A stretch of DNA of 26,941 nt from Anaerolineae bacterium (GCA_027036755.1 JALWDV010000636.1:1-26941), one strand, 5' to 3'. Shown: positions 1-7,476, numbered from the stretch's first letter. The notes: generated by a model not told the origin, from the sequence alone. Numbers and translations: made by a program.

Positions 1-69
1 AAAGAGGAGGACGAGAGGGGGGGCTGTTGCCGGGCTAAATTTGAAACTGCTGGAACACACCCAAATAAT

Positions 70-98
70 TTGACAGGCATCACGTGACAGGTTACACT
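70..98 (+). promoter_or_regulatory. Candidate sigma70-type promoter for the higBA pair
   Basis: A perfect -35 box TTGACA (70-75) is followed after 17 bases by TACACT (93-98), which matches four of six bases of the -10 consensus. The -10 box ends only five bases before the toxin ATG at 104, so transcription would start at or next to the start codon and the message would be nearly leaderless. A CACGTG palindrome (81-86) lies in the spacer and could be part of an antitoxin operator; that is inference. Confidence 0.5.
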
Positions 99-103
99 GG
101 GGC

Positions 104-385
104 ATGATTAAGTCCTTTGCTGATCGCCGGACGCAAGAGTTGTTCGTCAAAGGCAAAAGCAAATCGTTTCCGCCGGACGTGGCCAAACGGGCGGCCCGCA
201 AGTTGGAATATATCCATTTGGCGACGAGGCTTGAAGATTTGCGCATGCCGCCAGGAAACCGCCTTCATGCGCTGAAAGGAGATCGCAAAGGCCAGTATGC
301 TATCGCCATCAACGATCAATGGCGTATCAGCTTTCGATTCATCGATGGCGATGCGTATGACGTTGAAGTATGCGATTATCATTGA
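104..385 (+). CDS. higB: Type II toxin-antitoxin system RelE/ParE-superfamily toxin, HigB type
   Basis: This 93-residue protein begins MIKSF, as HigB toxins of the RelE/ParE superfamily commonly do. The family consists of small ribosome-dependent mRNA endonucleases that cut messages in the A site when the antitoxin is degraded. Visible family features are the basic helical first half, the segment LRMPPGNRLHALKGDRKGQY (about residues 46-65), and the C-terminal strands with WRISFRF (about 72-78) followed by DAYDVEVCDYH. The antitoxin gene follows after 13 bases in the same direction, the toxin-first order of higBA loci. There is no Shine-Dalgarno sequence, and the likely promoter ends at the ATG. 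Catalytic activity cannot be judged from sequence alone. Confidence 0.88.
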   Translation: MIKSFADRRTQELFVKGKSKSFPPDVAKRAARKLEYIHLATRLEDLRMPPGNRLHALKGDRKGQYAIAINDQWRISFRFIDGDAYDVEVCDYH

Positions 386-398
386 ATGAGGTAGACGG

Positions 399-716
399 AT
401 GAGTATTCCCAACGATCATCCAATGGAACGAAGACCCACCCATCCGGGAGAGATGTTGCGGGAGGATTTTTTGCCCGACTTTGGCTTGACGCCCGCAGAT
501 ATGGCCAGAGCCATTGGCATTTCCCGGCAAAGCGTGTATGAGCTCTTGGGAGAGCGTCGTCGCGTGACGCCGGAGATGGCGATTCGGCTGGCGCGGCTTT
601 TCGGGAACTCGCCCGAATTCTGGCTGAATGCACAGCAGGCCGTGGATTTGTGGGAGGCGTCGCGGGCGCTTGAGGCCGAGGTGCAGCGAATCGAGCCGCT
701 TGTGACCATGCCTTGA
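399..716 (+). CDS. higA: HigA-family antitoxin, helix-turn-helix protein
   Basis: This 105-residue protein has the HigA/VapI signature: HPGEMLREDFLPDFGLTPAD (about residues 15-34), then a Cro/C1-type helix-turn-helix, AIGISRQSVYELLGERRRVT (about 38-57), then the typical EMAIRLARLFGNSPEFWLNAQQAVDLW. Antitoxins of this type bind and neutralise the upstream toxin and repress their own operon through the HTH. The start at 399 gives a ten-residue lead before the conserved HPGE; the ATG at 423 (MERRPTHPGE) is an alternative. It follows higB closely and is probably co-transcribed. The C-terminal helix (ALEAEVQRI) is typical length for the family. Confidence 0.9.
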   Translation: MSIPNDHPMERRPTHPGEMLREDFLPDFGLTPADMARAIGISRQSVYELLGERRRVTPEMAIRLARLFGNSPEFWLNAQQAVDLWEASRALEAEVQRIEPLVTMP

Positions 717-796
717 TTGACGCATGGTCTTGTCTGCGGCTCTGACAACGCCGGGCGCTCCTGGCAGCCCCTGACGCTAGTTGTTGGATCGCAAGT

Positions 797-833
797 GAGT
801 CGCATCTCGCAGGTGCGGCTCGACATTTTCGCC
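797..833 (+). terminator. Hairpin after higA, possible weak terminator
   Basis: GAGTCGCA (797-804) pairs with TGCGGCTC (814-821) through eight pairs including one G-U, with a nine-base loop. It is followed by a short T run (around 826-829). It lies between the toxin-antitoxin pair and the rpsL promoter region. The T tract is short, so termination is uncertain. Confidence 0.35.
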
Positions 834-843
834 CCTCTTAAAT

Positions 844-872
844 TTGCCCATTCGGGCGCTTTGATGTATGAT
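844..872 (+). promoter_or_regulatory. Candidate promoter of the rpsL-led operon
   Basis: TTGCCC (844-849) and TATGAT (867-872) are spaced by 17 bases; the -10 matches the consensus at five of six positions. Transcription from about 879 would give a leader of roughly 128 bases before rpsL. No better promoter is visible in the 290-base gap between higA and rpsL. Confidence 0.4.
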
Positions 873-886
873 TACTAGTCGCTGGT

Positions 887-933
887 CGGGCCGTCTGGCC
901 CGGCTTATGTCTGCTATTGGGCCTTTTCGCCCA
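887..933 (+). promoter_or_regulatory. Two hairpins in the rpsL leader
   Basis: CGGGCC (887-892) pairs perfectly with GGCCCG (897-902) around a GTCT loop. A second hairpin pairs TGGGC (918-922) with GCCCA (929-933). Both would lie in the leader of the str operon message. In other bacteria S7 controls this operon through leader or intercistronic structures; any such role here is inference, and no known motif is recognised. Confidence 0.3.
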
Positions 934-1006
934 CTTTAATTGAAACAACTCAGCCATTTTCGGCATCTAACTTTCATTCCTATCCATAGAAGTCAGGAGT
1001 AAGACG

Positions 1007-1426
1007 TTGCCCACCATCAATCAGCTCGTGCGAAAGGGGCGCAAGCCCGTCAAGAAAAAGAAGAAAGCGCCCGCATTGCTGTATAACTACAATGCTTTGA
1101 AGAACAAGAGCCGACGCATGCCCAAGGGCAATCCTTTCCGACGCGGCGTCTGCACTGTGGTGCGCACCACCACGCCCAAGAAGCCCAACTCCGCCATGCG
1201 CAAGATCGCTCGCGTGCGCCTCACCAACGGCATCGAGGTGACGGCCTACATTCCGGGCGAAGGACACAACTTGCAGGAGCACTCGGTGGTTCTGGTGCGC
1301 GGCGGTCGTGTGCGCGACCTGCCTGGCGTGCGGTATCACATCGTGCGCGGCGCACTGGACGCTTCGGGCGTGCAGGGGCGCGGTCGCAGCCGTAGCAAAT
1401 ACGGCGCGAAGCGCGGCAAGAAATAA
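1007..1426 (+). CDS. rpsL: 30S ribosomal protein S12
   Basis: S12 sits at the decoding centre of the small subunit and monitors codon-anticodon pairing. The 139-residue product carries the invariant TTTPKKPNSAMRK (about residues 54-66), the GEGHNLQEHS block, and RGGRVRDLPGVRYH, which contains the Asp that is methylthiolated in many bacteria. The N-terminus has the extended loop seen in Gram-positives and Chloroflexota (about residues 25-45), absent from enterobacterial S12. The start is TTG at 1007, supported by AGGAG at 995-999 and the family start MPTINQLVRKG. It is the first gene of the translation locus; rpsG follows after an unusually long 484-base gap. Confidence 0.98.
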   Translation: MPTINQLVRKGRKPVKKKKKAPALLYNYNALKNKSRRMPKGNPFRRGVCTVVRTTTPKKPNSAMRKIARVRLTNGIEVTAYIPGEGHNLQEHSVVLVRGGRVRDLPGVRYHIVRGALDASGVQGRGRSRSKYGAKRGKK

Positions 1427-1448
1427 TCCCAAGCGCAAAGATCATCCC

Positions 1449-1467
1449 AGTCGGTCTAGCCGACTTT
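1449..1467 (+). terminator. Small hairpin downstream of rpsL
   Basis: AGTCGG (1449-1454) pairs with CCGACT (1460-1465) around TCTAG, followed by TTC and a run of As rather than a true T tract. It could slow or partly stop transcription or stabilise the rpsL 3' end. The rest of the 1427-1910 gap holds no convincing gene; it holds this hairpin and the short-period repeat array at 1717-1824. Confidence 0.3.
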
Positions 1468-1716
1468 CAAAAAGCTTGCGCCGGGCCAGCGAGCCTTATG
1501 CGCAGGCTGCCATGAAATCAAAACTTAGCGAGATGCAGGTTGGGGGCACCTCTGGGTGAAAGCTCGAAAGAGCGCCGAATGTGCCCGCCAGCCCGCATCT
1601 TGCAGTGTGTCTGGGGATATTGATGATCGAGGAAGCGATTGGCTTTTTTCGACCGTGCATCCCCTGCACTTTGTTACGCTTTCGTCAATAATCATGGCTT
1701 TCCTGAAAAAAAGGCC

Positions 1717-1824
1717 ACGAAGACACGAAGATACGAAGGCGCGAAGGGATAAGATGAGGTTGGAGAGGATTTTCTCCGTGAACCCCCTTATTTTTTTCTC
1801 TGTGTCCTCTGTGTCTCCGTGTTG
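1717..1824. repeat. Short-period repeat array with opposed arms
   Basis: The left arm has four consecutive 8-base units: ACGAAGAC, ACGAAGAT, ACGAAGGC, GCGAAGGG (1717-1748). The right arm has 9-base units CTCTGTGTC, CTCTGTGTC, TCCGTGTTG (1798-1824), whose reverse complement (CAACACGGA, GACACAGAG, twice) resembles the left arm in composition and motif. Between them lies a spacer of about 49 bases. The same CTTCGTG/CACGAAG unit recurs inside the mobile element upstream of tuf. Confidence 0.75.
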
Positions 1825-1910
1825 AAAAATCTTTTTGAAGTGCATCCAATCATCGCTCTTACGTTGATCTTCGATTGACGGCCAACACCACCCTTTTCCA
1901 GGAGACGAAT

Positions 1911-2381
1911 ATGCCTCGTCGTTACCGCCCGGAACGTCGGGATGTCACGCCCGACCCCAAGTACAACAACAAGACCATCGCCCGCTTCATCAATCGTCTG
2001 ATGCGCGGCGGCAAGAAGAGCACGGCCCAGCGCGTGATGTATGACGCCTTCGACATCATCGAAAAGCGCACCAAGAAAGATCCGGTGGAGGTCTTCGAGC
2101 AGGCCATGTCCAACGCCATGCCCCAGATCGAAGTCAAGCCCCGCCGCGTGGGCGGCGCCACCTACCAGGTGCCGGTGGAAGTGCGTCCTGGTCGCCGCGA
2201 GGCCCTGGCGCAGCGCTGGCTCATCATGTTCGCCCGCAAGCGCAACGGCAAATCCATGGCCGAGAAGCTGGCCGCGGAGCTGATGGACGCCGCCAATAAT
2301 CAGGGCGCCACCATCCGCAAGCGGGATGAAACCCACAAGATGGCCGAGGCCAACCGGGCCTTTGCCCATTATCGCTGGTAA
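1911..2381 (+). CDS. rpsG: 30S ribosomal protein S7
   Basis: S7 is a primary binder of the 3' major domain of 16S rRNA and forms part of the E-site. The 156-residue product has the canonical length and start, MPRRYRPERRDVTPDPKYNN, followed by the conserved FINRLMRGGKKSTAQRV and VKPRRVGGATYQVPVEV, and ends KMAEANRAFAHYRW. The start is ATG at 1911 with GGAGA at 1901-1905; an in-frame TTG at 1875 would add twelve non-homologous residues and is rejected. It is separated from rpsL by a repeat-bearing gap and followed by a palindromic spacer before fusA, so this part of the str operon is looser than usual. Confidence 0.98.
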   Translation: MPRRYRPERRDVTPDPKYNNKTIARFINRLMRGGKKSTAQRVMYDAFDIIEKRTKKDPVEVFEQAMSNAMPQIEVKPRRVGGATYQVPVEVRPGRREALAQRWLIMFARKRNGKSMAEKLAAELMDAANNQGATIRKRDETHKMAEANRAFAHYRW

Positions 2382-2393
2382 AACAAGCATCCG

Positions 2394-2494
2394 AAGTGCG
2401 ACGCCCCTTGCAGCGGAGCGACTTCGCTGCTTCTGAGCGTCATTTTGCCAACCTGACCTGTCCATTCAAACTCCTCGTCAAGTGCGTCGCACTT
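2394..2494. repeat. Palindromic intergenic unit between rpsG and fusA
   Basis: AAGTGCGACGC (2394-2404) is the exact inverse of GCGTCGCACTT (2484-2494). The right copy is part of a 15-base perfect palindrome, AAGTGCG-T-CGCACTT (2480-2494), ending 12 bases before the fusA ATG. An inner stem GCAGCG/CGCTGC lies at 2411-2431. Related GGTGCGAYGC ends recur near 14,273, 14,353, 23,652 and 23,901, so this looks like a dispersed repeat. Confidence 0.7.
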
Positions 2495-2506
2495 TAGAAC
2501 CCTATC

Positions 2507-4576
2507 ATGTCTGTCAATCGCAACCTCGAAAAAATCCGCAACATCGGCATCATCGCCCATATCGACGCGGGTAAAACCACCACCACCGAGCGCGTGCTCT
2601 ATTACGCGGGCAAGACCTATCGTCTCGGCAACGTAGACGAAGGCACGACCGTGACCGATTTCATGGAGCAGGAGCGCGAGCGCGGCATCACCATTCAATC
2701 CGCGGCCATCACCGCCGACTGGAAGGGCTACCAGATCAACCTGATCGACACGCCCGGCCACATCGACTTCACCGCCGAGGTGCAGCGCAGTCTGCGCGTG
2801 CTTGATGGCGGCGTCGTGGTTTTCGATGCGGTCGCGGGCGTTGAGCCCCAGTCGGAAACGGTGTGGCGTCAGGCCGATCGTTACAGCGTGCCTCGCATCT
2901 GCTTTGTCAACAAGATGGATCGCACGGGCGCGGACTTCGACCGCACGGTGCAGATGATACGCGATCGGCTGGGCGCGAACCCCCTGCCCATCCAGTTGCC
3001 CATTGGCTCCGAGGCCGATTTCCGGGGCGTGGTCGATCTCATCGAAATGAACGCCTGGGTCTACACCGACGAGCTGGGCGCGAAGCCCCAGCAGATCGAC
3101 ATTCCCGCTGAGCTGGCGGAAGCGGCCGAGATGGGGCATGAGCATCTGTTGGAGGCCATCGCCGAAACCGATGACGATCTCACCATCAAATATCTGGAAG
3201 GCGAGCCTATCAGCCCCGCCGAGCTGAAGCGGGCTTTGCGAGGCGCCGTGCTTCGGAACGACCTGGCGCCTGTATTGGCTGGCACAGCGCTCAGGAATAA
3301 GGGCGTGCAGCCTCTGCTGGATGCGGTCGTCGAGTATCTGCCCTCGCCGCTGGATCGCCCCGCCATCACCGGCATCGATCCCAACACCGATGAGATCGTC
3401 ACTCGCAGCCCCTCTTTCGATGAGCCCACCACCGCGCTGGTGTTCAAGATCGTCACCGATCCCTATGTGGGGCGGCTGGCCTACATCCGTGTGTACTCGG
3501 GCATCGTGCAGAGCGGCAAGACCCTGCTCAATGTGACCAAGGGCAAGCGGGAGCGCATCGGGCGTCTGATGCGGATTTACGCGGAGAAGCGCGAGGAGGT
3601 GAAGGAGATCGGCGCGGGTGACATCGCGGCCATCATCGGCCTCAAGCAATCCTTCACCGGCGAAACCCTCAGCGACCCCAATCACCCCGTCGTTCTGGAA
3701 TCCATCAGCTTCCCCGAGCCTGTTATCAGCGTGGCCATCGAGCCCAAGTCCAAGGCGGATCAGGACAAGCTGGCCGAGGCCCTGCGCCGTCTGGCTGACG
3801 AAGACCCCACCTTCCGGGTGCGGGTGGATGAGCAGACCGGCCAGACCATCATCTCGGGCATGGGCGAGCTGCACCTGGAAGTGCTGGTGGATCGCATGAT
3901 CCGCGAATTCAAGGTGCACGCCAATGTGGGCCGCCCGCAGGTGGCCTATCGCGAGACCATCACCCGGCCCGTGGACGCGGAAGGGCGTTTCGTGCGCCAG
4001 AGTGGCGGTCGCGGCCAGTTCGGGCATGTCAAGGTGCGCTTCGAGCCCCTGGATCCCGGCAGCGGCTTCGAGTTCGAGGACGCCACCGTGGGCGGGGTCA
4101 TCCCCAAGGAATACATCCGCCCGGTGCAGGAAGGCATCAAGGATGCGCTGGAAGGCGGCGTCATCGCCGGTTATCCCATCGTGGATGTGAAGGCCACCCT
4201 TTACGACGGCTCTTACCACGAGGTGGACTCCTCGGAGATGGCTTTCCGCATCGCCGGTTCGCTGGCCGTGCGCGACGGCATCCCCCGGGCCCGGCCCATC
4301 CTGCTGGAGCCGGTGATGAAGGTCGAGGTTTTGACGCCCGAGGAATTCCTGGGCGACGTCATTGGCGACATCAACAGCCGCCGGGGCCAGATCGAGGGCC
4401 TGGAGCCCCATTCCCACGGCATGCAGTCGGTGCGGGCCATGGTTCCCCTGGCCGAGATGTTCGGCTACGCCACCCGTCTGCGCTCTGTGACCCAGGGGCG
4501 CGGCACCTTTAGCATGGAATTCGATCATTACGCTCCGGTGCCCGAGAGCGTGAGCAAGTCGATTTTGAAAATCTAG
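2507..4576 (+). CDS. fusA: Elongation factor G
   Basis: EF-G is the GTPase that drives translocation of tRNA and mRNA and, with RRF, ribosome recycling. The 689-residue length is typical. GTPase motifs are visible: AHIDAGKTT (17-25), RERGITI (57-63), DTPGH (81-85) and NKMD (135-138), followed by domain II, the GMGELHLEV block of domain III, the SGGRGQFGHV region of domain IV and the C-terminal SRRGQIEG segment. The ATG at 2507 is fixed by the conserved start (NLEKIRNIGIIAHIDAGK). No convincing Shine-Dalgarno precedes it; instead a 15-base palindrome ends 12 bases upstream. It follows rpsG as in the str operon, and a 514-base gap separates it from tuf. Confidence 0.99.
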   Translation: MSVNRNLEKIRNIGIIAHIDAGKTTTTERVLYYAGKTYRLGNVDEGTTVTDFMEQERERGITIQSAAITADWKGYQINLIDTPGHIDFTAEVQRSLRVLDGGVVVFDAVAGVEPQSETVWRQADRYSVPRICFVNKMDRTGADFDRTVQMIRDRLGANPLPIQLPIGSEADFRGVVDLIEMNAWVYTDELGAKPQQIDIPAELAEAAEMGHEHLLEAIAETDDDLTIKYLEGEPISPAELKRALRGAVLRNDLAPVLAGTALRNKGVQPLLDAVVEYLPSPLDRPAITGIDPNTDEIVTRSPSFDEPTTALVFKIVTDPYVGRLAYIRVYSGIVQSGKTLLNVTKGKRERIGRLMRIYAEKREEVKEIGAGDIAAIIGLKQSFTGETLSDPNHPVVLESISFPEPVISVAIEPKSKADQDKLAEALRRLADEDPTFRVRVDEQTGQTIISGMGELHLEVLVDRMIREFKVHANVGRPQVAYRETITRPVDAEGRFVRQSGGRGQFGHVKVRFEPLDPGSGFEFEDATVGGVIPKEYIRPVQEGIKDALEGGVIAGYPIVDVKATLYDGSYHEVDSSEMAFRIAGSLAVRDGIPRARPILLEPVMKVEVLTPEEFLGDVIGDINSRRGQIEGLEPHSHGMQSVRAMVPLAEMFGYATRLRSVTQGRGTFSMEFDHYAPVPESVSKSILKI

Positions 4577-4599
4577 AGACACTTTCCCTTCTCTTGATT

Positions 4600-4628
4600 T
4601 TGTCGTATCCTCTCAATTCTGCTAAAAT
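4600..4628 (+). promoter_or_regulatory. Candidate promoter upstream of tuf
   Basis: TTGTCG (4600-4605) and TAAAAT (4623-4628) are 17 bases apart; the -10 matches five of six consensus bases. It lies 24 bases after the fusA stop. If used, it gives tuf (and the S10 cluster) its own start with a leader of about 455 bases that includes a mobile element. Confidence 0.5.
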
Positions 4629-4635
4629 AGCAAGG

Positions 4636-4834
4636 TTGCGGGTGGGATCATTCTGACCCTGTACAGCTCGCACGCCTCCGACGACAGGCTGGTGTCGGGG
4701 GAATCGCAGACCTGGTATTGATGAGGATCGCGAAACCAGGAAGACAATGGTTTCGTGCTCCTCTTTTATGCGTCAAATTTCGGCTTGATTCAACGCATCT
4801 CGTCATCTTTTTGCAACTTTGGGCGAGCATCGCC
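4636..4834 (+). promoter_or_regulatory. Structured part of the fusA-tuf spacer
   Basis: Several potential stems follow the candidate tuf promoter: CCTCCGAC (4675-4682) with GTCGGGGG (4694-4701, one G-U), CCTGGT (4711-4716) with ACCAGG (4735-4740), and GGCGA (4822-4826) with TCGCC (4830-4834, GCA loop). No known riboswitch or leader family is recognised and no coding frame is convincing. It may be a structured 5' leader of tuf; this is inference. Confidence 0.3.
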
Positions 4835-4896
4835 GCACACGTCAAACGTTAGATTATCTCAAGGCGATTTTTCGTCTTTGACTTCTCACTTTTTCG

Positions 4897-5029
4897 GTAA
4901 CTACTAAAGTCATCATCCGAAAACCACTAGGAACACTAAGGCGCAAAGAGAAATTGATACATTATTTTCTTCGTGTCTTCGTGCCTTCGTGCCCTTTGTG
5001 GTTTGTTAACCGGAGGCGTTAGCAGTTGC
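4897..5029 (+). mobile_element. Copy A: 133-bp IS66-like non-autonomous element upstream of tuf
   Basis: The left end reads GTAACTACTAAAGT (from 4897) and the right end, reverse-complemented, reads GCAACTGCTAACGCC (ending 5029). The element is flanked by an exact 8-bp direct repeat, CTTTTTCG, at 4889-4896 and 5030-5037. The interior is an inverted pair of short-period arms: AAACCACTAGGAACACTAAG (4921-4940) opposed to three CTTCGTG units and CCCTTTGTGGTTT (4969-5004). It encodes no protein. GTAA ends with 8-bp duplications are the known hallmark of IS66-family insertion; assignment to IS66 is inference because no transposase is present. Confidence 0.8.
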
Positions 5030-5090
5030 CTTTTTCGAGCAATCAACACAACACCCTGCTTCGTTATTATAGCAAGGAGAAACAAAACTC

Positions 5091-6290
<1,200 letters not shown>

Positions 6291-6305
6291 CCTAACCTAC
6301 CCAGA

Positions 6306-6333
6306 CCGGATGGGGGAACGCTCCTCCATCCGG
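6306..6333 (+). terminator. Strong hairpin between tuf and rpsJ
   Basis: CCGGATGGGGGA (6306-6317) pairs with TCCTCCATCCGG (6322-6333) through twelve pairs with one G-U and a four-base ACGC loop. The sequence after it is T-rich but interrupted (CTCATTCTGTT), so it could be a partial terminator, an attenuator or a processing site that lowers or separates S10-cluster expression relative to tuf. Confidence 0.5.
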
Positions 6334-6366
6334 CTCATTCTGTTCCATCTTTTGGAAGGTCTGCGA

Positions 6367-6675
6367 ATGGCTAAACAGCGGATACGCATTAAATTGAAGG
6401 CTTACGACCATCGCGTGTTGGATAGCTCGGTGCGTGAGATCGTAGAAGCCGCGGAGCGCACCGGCGCTCAGGTCATCGGGCCGGTGCCTCTGCCCACCAA
6501 GCGCGAACGTTTCACTGTGATGCGCTCAACCTTCATCGACAAGGACTCGCGCGAGCAGTTCGAGATTCGGACGCACAAACGCCTGCTGGACGTCATTCCG
6601 TCGGGCAGCAAGACCATCGACAACCTGATGCGGCTTTCTCTGCCCGCGGGCGTCGATATTGAAATTGAACTGTAA
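6367..6675 (+). CDS. rpsJ: 30S ribosomal protein S10 (NusE)
   Basis: S10 is a 3' domain protein of the small subunit and, as NusE, a partner of NusB and NusG in transcription antitermination. The product is 102 residues, the usual length, starting MAKQRIRIKLKAYDHRVLD and carrying the conserved GPVPLPTKRERFTVMRS and THKRLLDVIPSGSKTIDNLM. The ATG at 6367 follows GGAAGG (6354-6359); an upstream in-frame ATG at 6310 lies inside the tuf-rpsJ hairpin and would add nineteen unrelated residues, so it is rejected. It opens the S10 gene cluster. Confidence 0.98.
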   Translation: MAKQRIRIKLKAYDHRVLDSSVREIVEAAERTGAQVIGPVPLPTKRERFTVMRSTFIDKDSREQFEIRTHKRLLDVIPSGSKTIDNLMRLSLPAGVDIEIEL

Positions 6676-6695
6676 TCCCGTGTTCTGAAGCCAGC

Positions 6696-6730
6696 GTTCG
6701 AAATTCGCGACTCGGTTCGGGATTTCGAAC
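6696..6730 (+). promoter_or_regulatory. Hairpin in the rpsJ-rplC spacer
   Basis: GTTCGAAAT (6696-6704) pairs perfectly with ATTTCGAAC (6722-6730) across a 17-base loop that itself repeats TTCG/TCGG motifs. It resembles the other short-period palindromic units in this window. It precedes the unusual rplC translation-start region. Confidence 0.5.
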
Positions 6731-6749
6731 CTTGGACATCTTGAAAATA

Positions 6750-6816
6750 AGGAGGTTGGGAAGCGGAATGATGAGGCGCTTTTTGCCGCTGGCATTTCCC
6801 TTCCCTGGCAAAGACT
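6750..6816 (+). promoter_or_regulatory. Unusual translation-start region of rplC, with a possible overlapping leader ORF
   Basis: A strong Shine-Dalgarno, AAGGAGG, lies at about 6749-6755, more than 60 bases before the rplC ATG, while no purine-rich site lies within 15 bases of that ATG. Twelve bases after GGAGG is ATGATG (6768), which opens a 32-codon frame ending at TGA 6864-6866, overlapping the start of rplC. Alternatively GGGAAGCGG (around 6758-6766) can fold with CCGCTGGCATTTCCC (6786-6800) and bring the Shine-Dalgarno near the rplC start. Confidence 0.35.
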
Positions 6817-7470
6817 ATGAAAGGTCTTATTGGACGCAAACTGGGCATGACCCAGATTTTCACTGATGAGGGCAGCATGATTCCGGTGACTGTGCTGGAA
6901 GTCGGGCCCTGCTATGTGACGCAAATCAAAACCCCCGAGGCCGACGGTTACGCCGCCGTGCAGATCGGGTTTGATGAAATAAAAGAAAAGCGGCTCACCG
7001 GCGGCGTGCGCGGTCATCTCAAGAAGGCCAATGCGCCCGCCCTGCGGACACTGCGTGAATTCCGCGTGTTTCCCGAAGAACTCTCCGAGTTCCAGGTGGG
7101 ACAGAAGATCCTCGCCGATTTCTTCGAAGAAGGCGATCTGGTCGATGTGAGCGGTCGCTCCAAAGGCAAGGGCTTCCAGGGCGGCGTCAAGCGGCACAAC
7201 TTCAATCGCCAGCCCAAGACTCACGGCCAGTCCGATCGCGAACGCTCGCCCGGCTCCGCCGGTCCCGGCACCACCCCCGGCCGCGTGTACAAAGGCAAGC
7301 GCATGCCCGGCCACATGGGCCACGAGCGGGTCACCGTGCAGAATCTGCGCGTTGTGCGCGTGGACCCTGAGCGCAATCTCGTTGCCGTGCGAGGCGCCGT
7401 GCCCGGCCCCAAGAACGGCCTGGTGACCATTTCTTTCGCACGCAAGAACAAAGTCAAGAAAGCGAGGTAA
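6817..7470 (+). CDS. rplC: 50S ribosomal protein L3
   Basis: L3 is an early assembly protein whose long loop reaches towards the peptidyl transferase centre. The 217-residue product begins MKGLIGRKLGMTQIFTDEG and carries GRSKGKGFQGGVKRHNF and the loop GSAGPGTTPGRVYKGKRMPGHMG, followed by VTVQNLRVVRVD. The start is fixed by family homology at ATG 6817, although no Shine-Dalgarno is close by; a strong one lies 62 bases upstream. It is followed six bases later by rplD, in normal S10-operon order. Confidence 0.98.
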   Translation: MKGLIGRKLGMTQIFTDEGSMIPVTVLEVGPCYVTQIKTPEADGYAAVQIGFDEIKEKRLTGGVRGHLKKANAPALRTLREFRVFPEELSEFQVGQKILADFFEEGDLVDVSGRSKGKGFQGGVKRHNFNRQPKTHGQSDRERSPGSAGPGTTPGRVYKGKRMPGHMGHERVTVQNLRVVRVDPERNLVAVRGAVPGPKNGLVTISFARKNKVKKAR

Positions 7471-7476
7471 TGAACG

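Noticed and set aside
1717..1824. CRISPR array
   Set aside because: Units of 8-9 bases without unique spacers of regular length, and no cas genes nearby.
1556..1825. An open frame in the rpsL-rpsG gap
   Set aside because: It runs straight through the ACGAAG and CTCTGTGTC arrays and has no family-like content or ribosome-binding site.
1875..1910. Upstream TTG start for rpsG
   Set aside because: It adds twelve residues with no homology, while ATG 1911 has a proper Shine-Dalgarno and the family N-terminus.
2369..4582. A 737-codon open frame on the - strand across fusA
   Set aside because: It mirrors fusA, whose protein is unmistakable on the + strand; the antisense translation is His/Gly/Leu-rich low-complexity sequence typical of GC-rich shadow frames.
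4648..4845. A 65-codon open frame on the - strand in the fusA-tuf gap
   Set aside because: No ribosome-binding site, no recognisable motif, and it overlaps potential leader stems.
6310..6366. Upstream ATG start for rpsJ
   Set aside because: The extension is encoded by the tuf-rpsJ hairpin and is not part of S10; ATG 6367 gives the canonical 102 residues.
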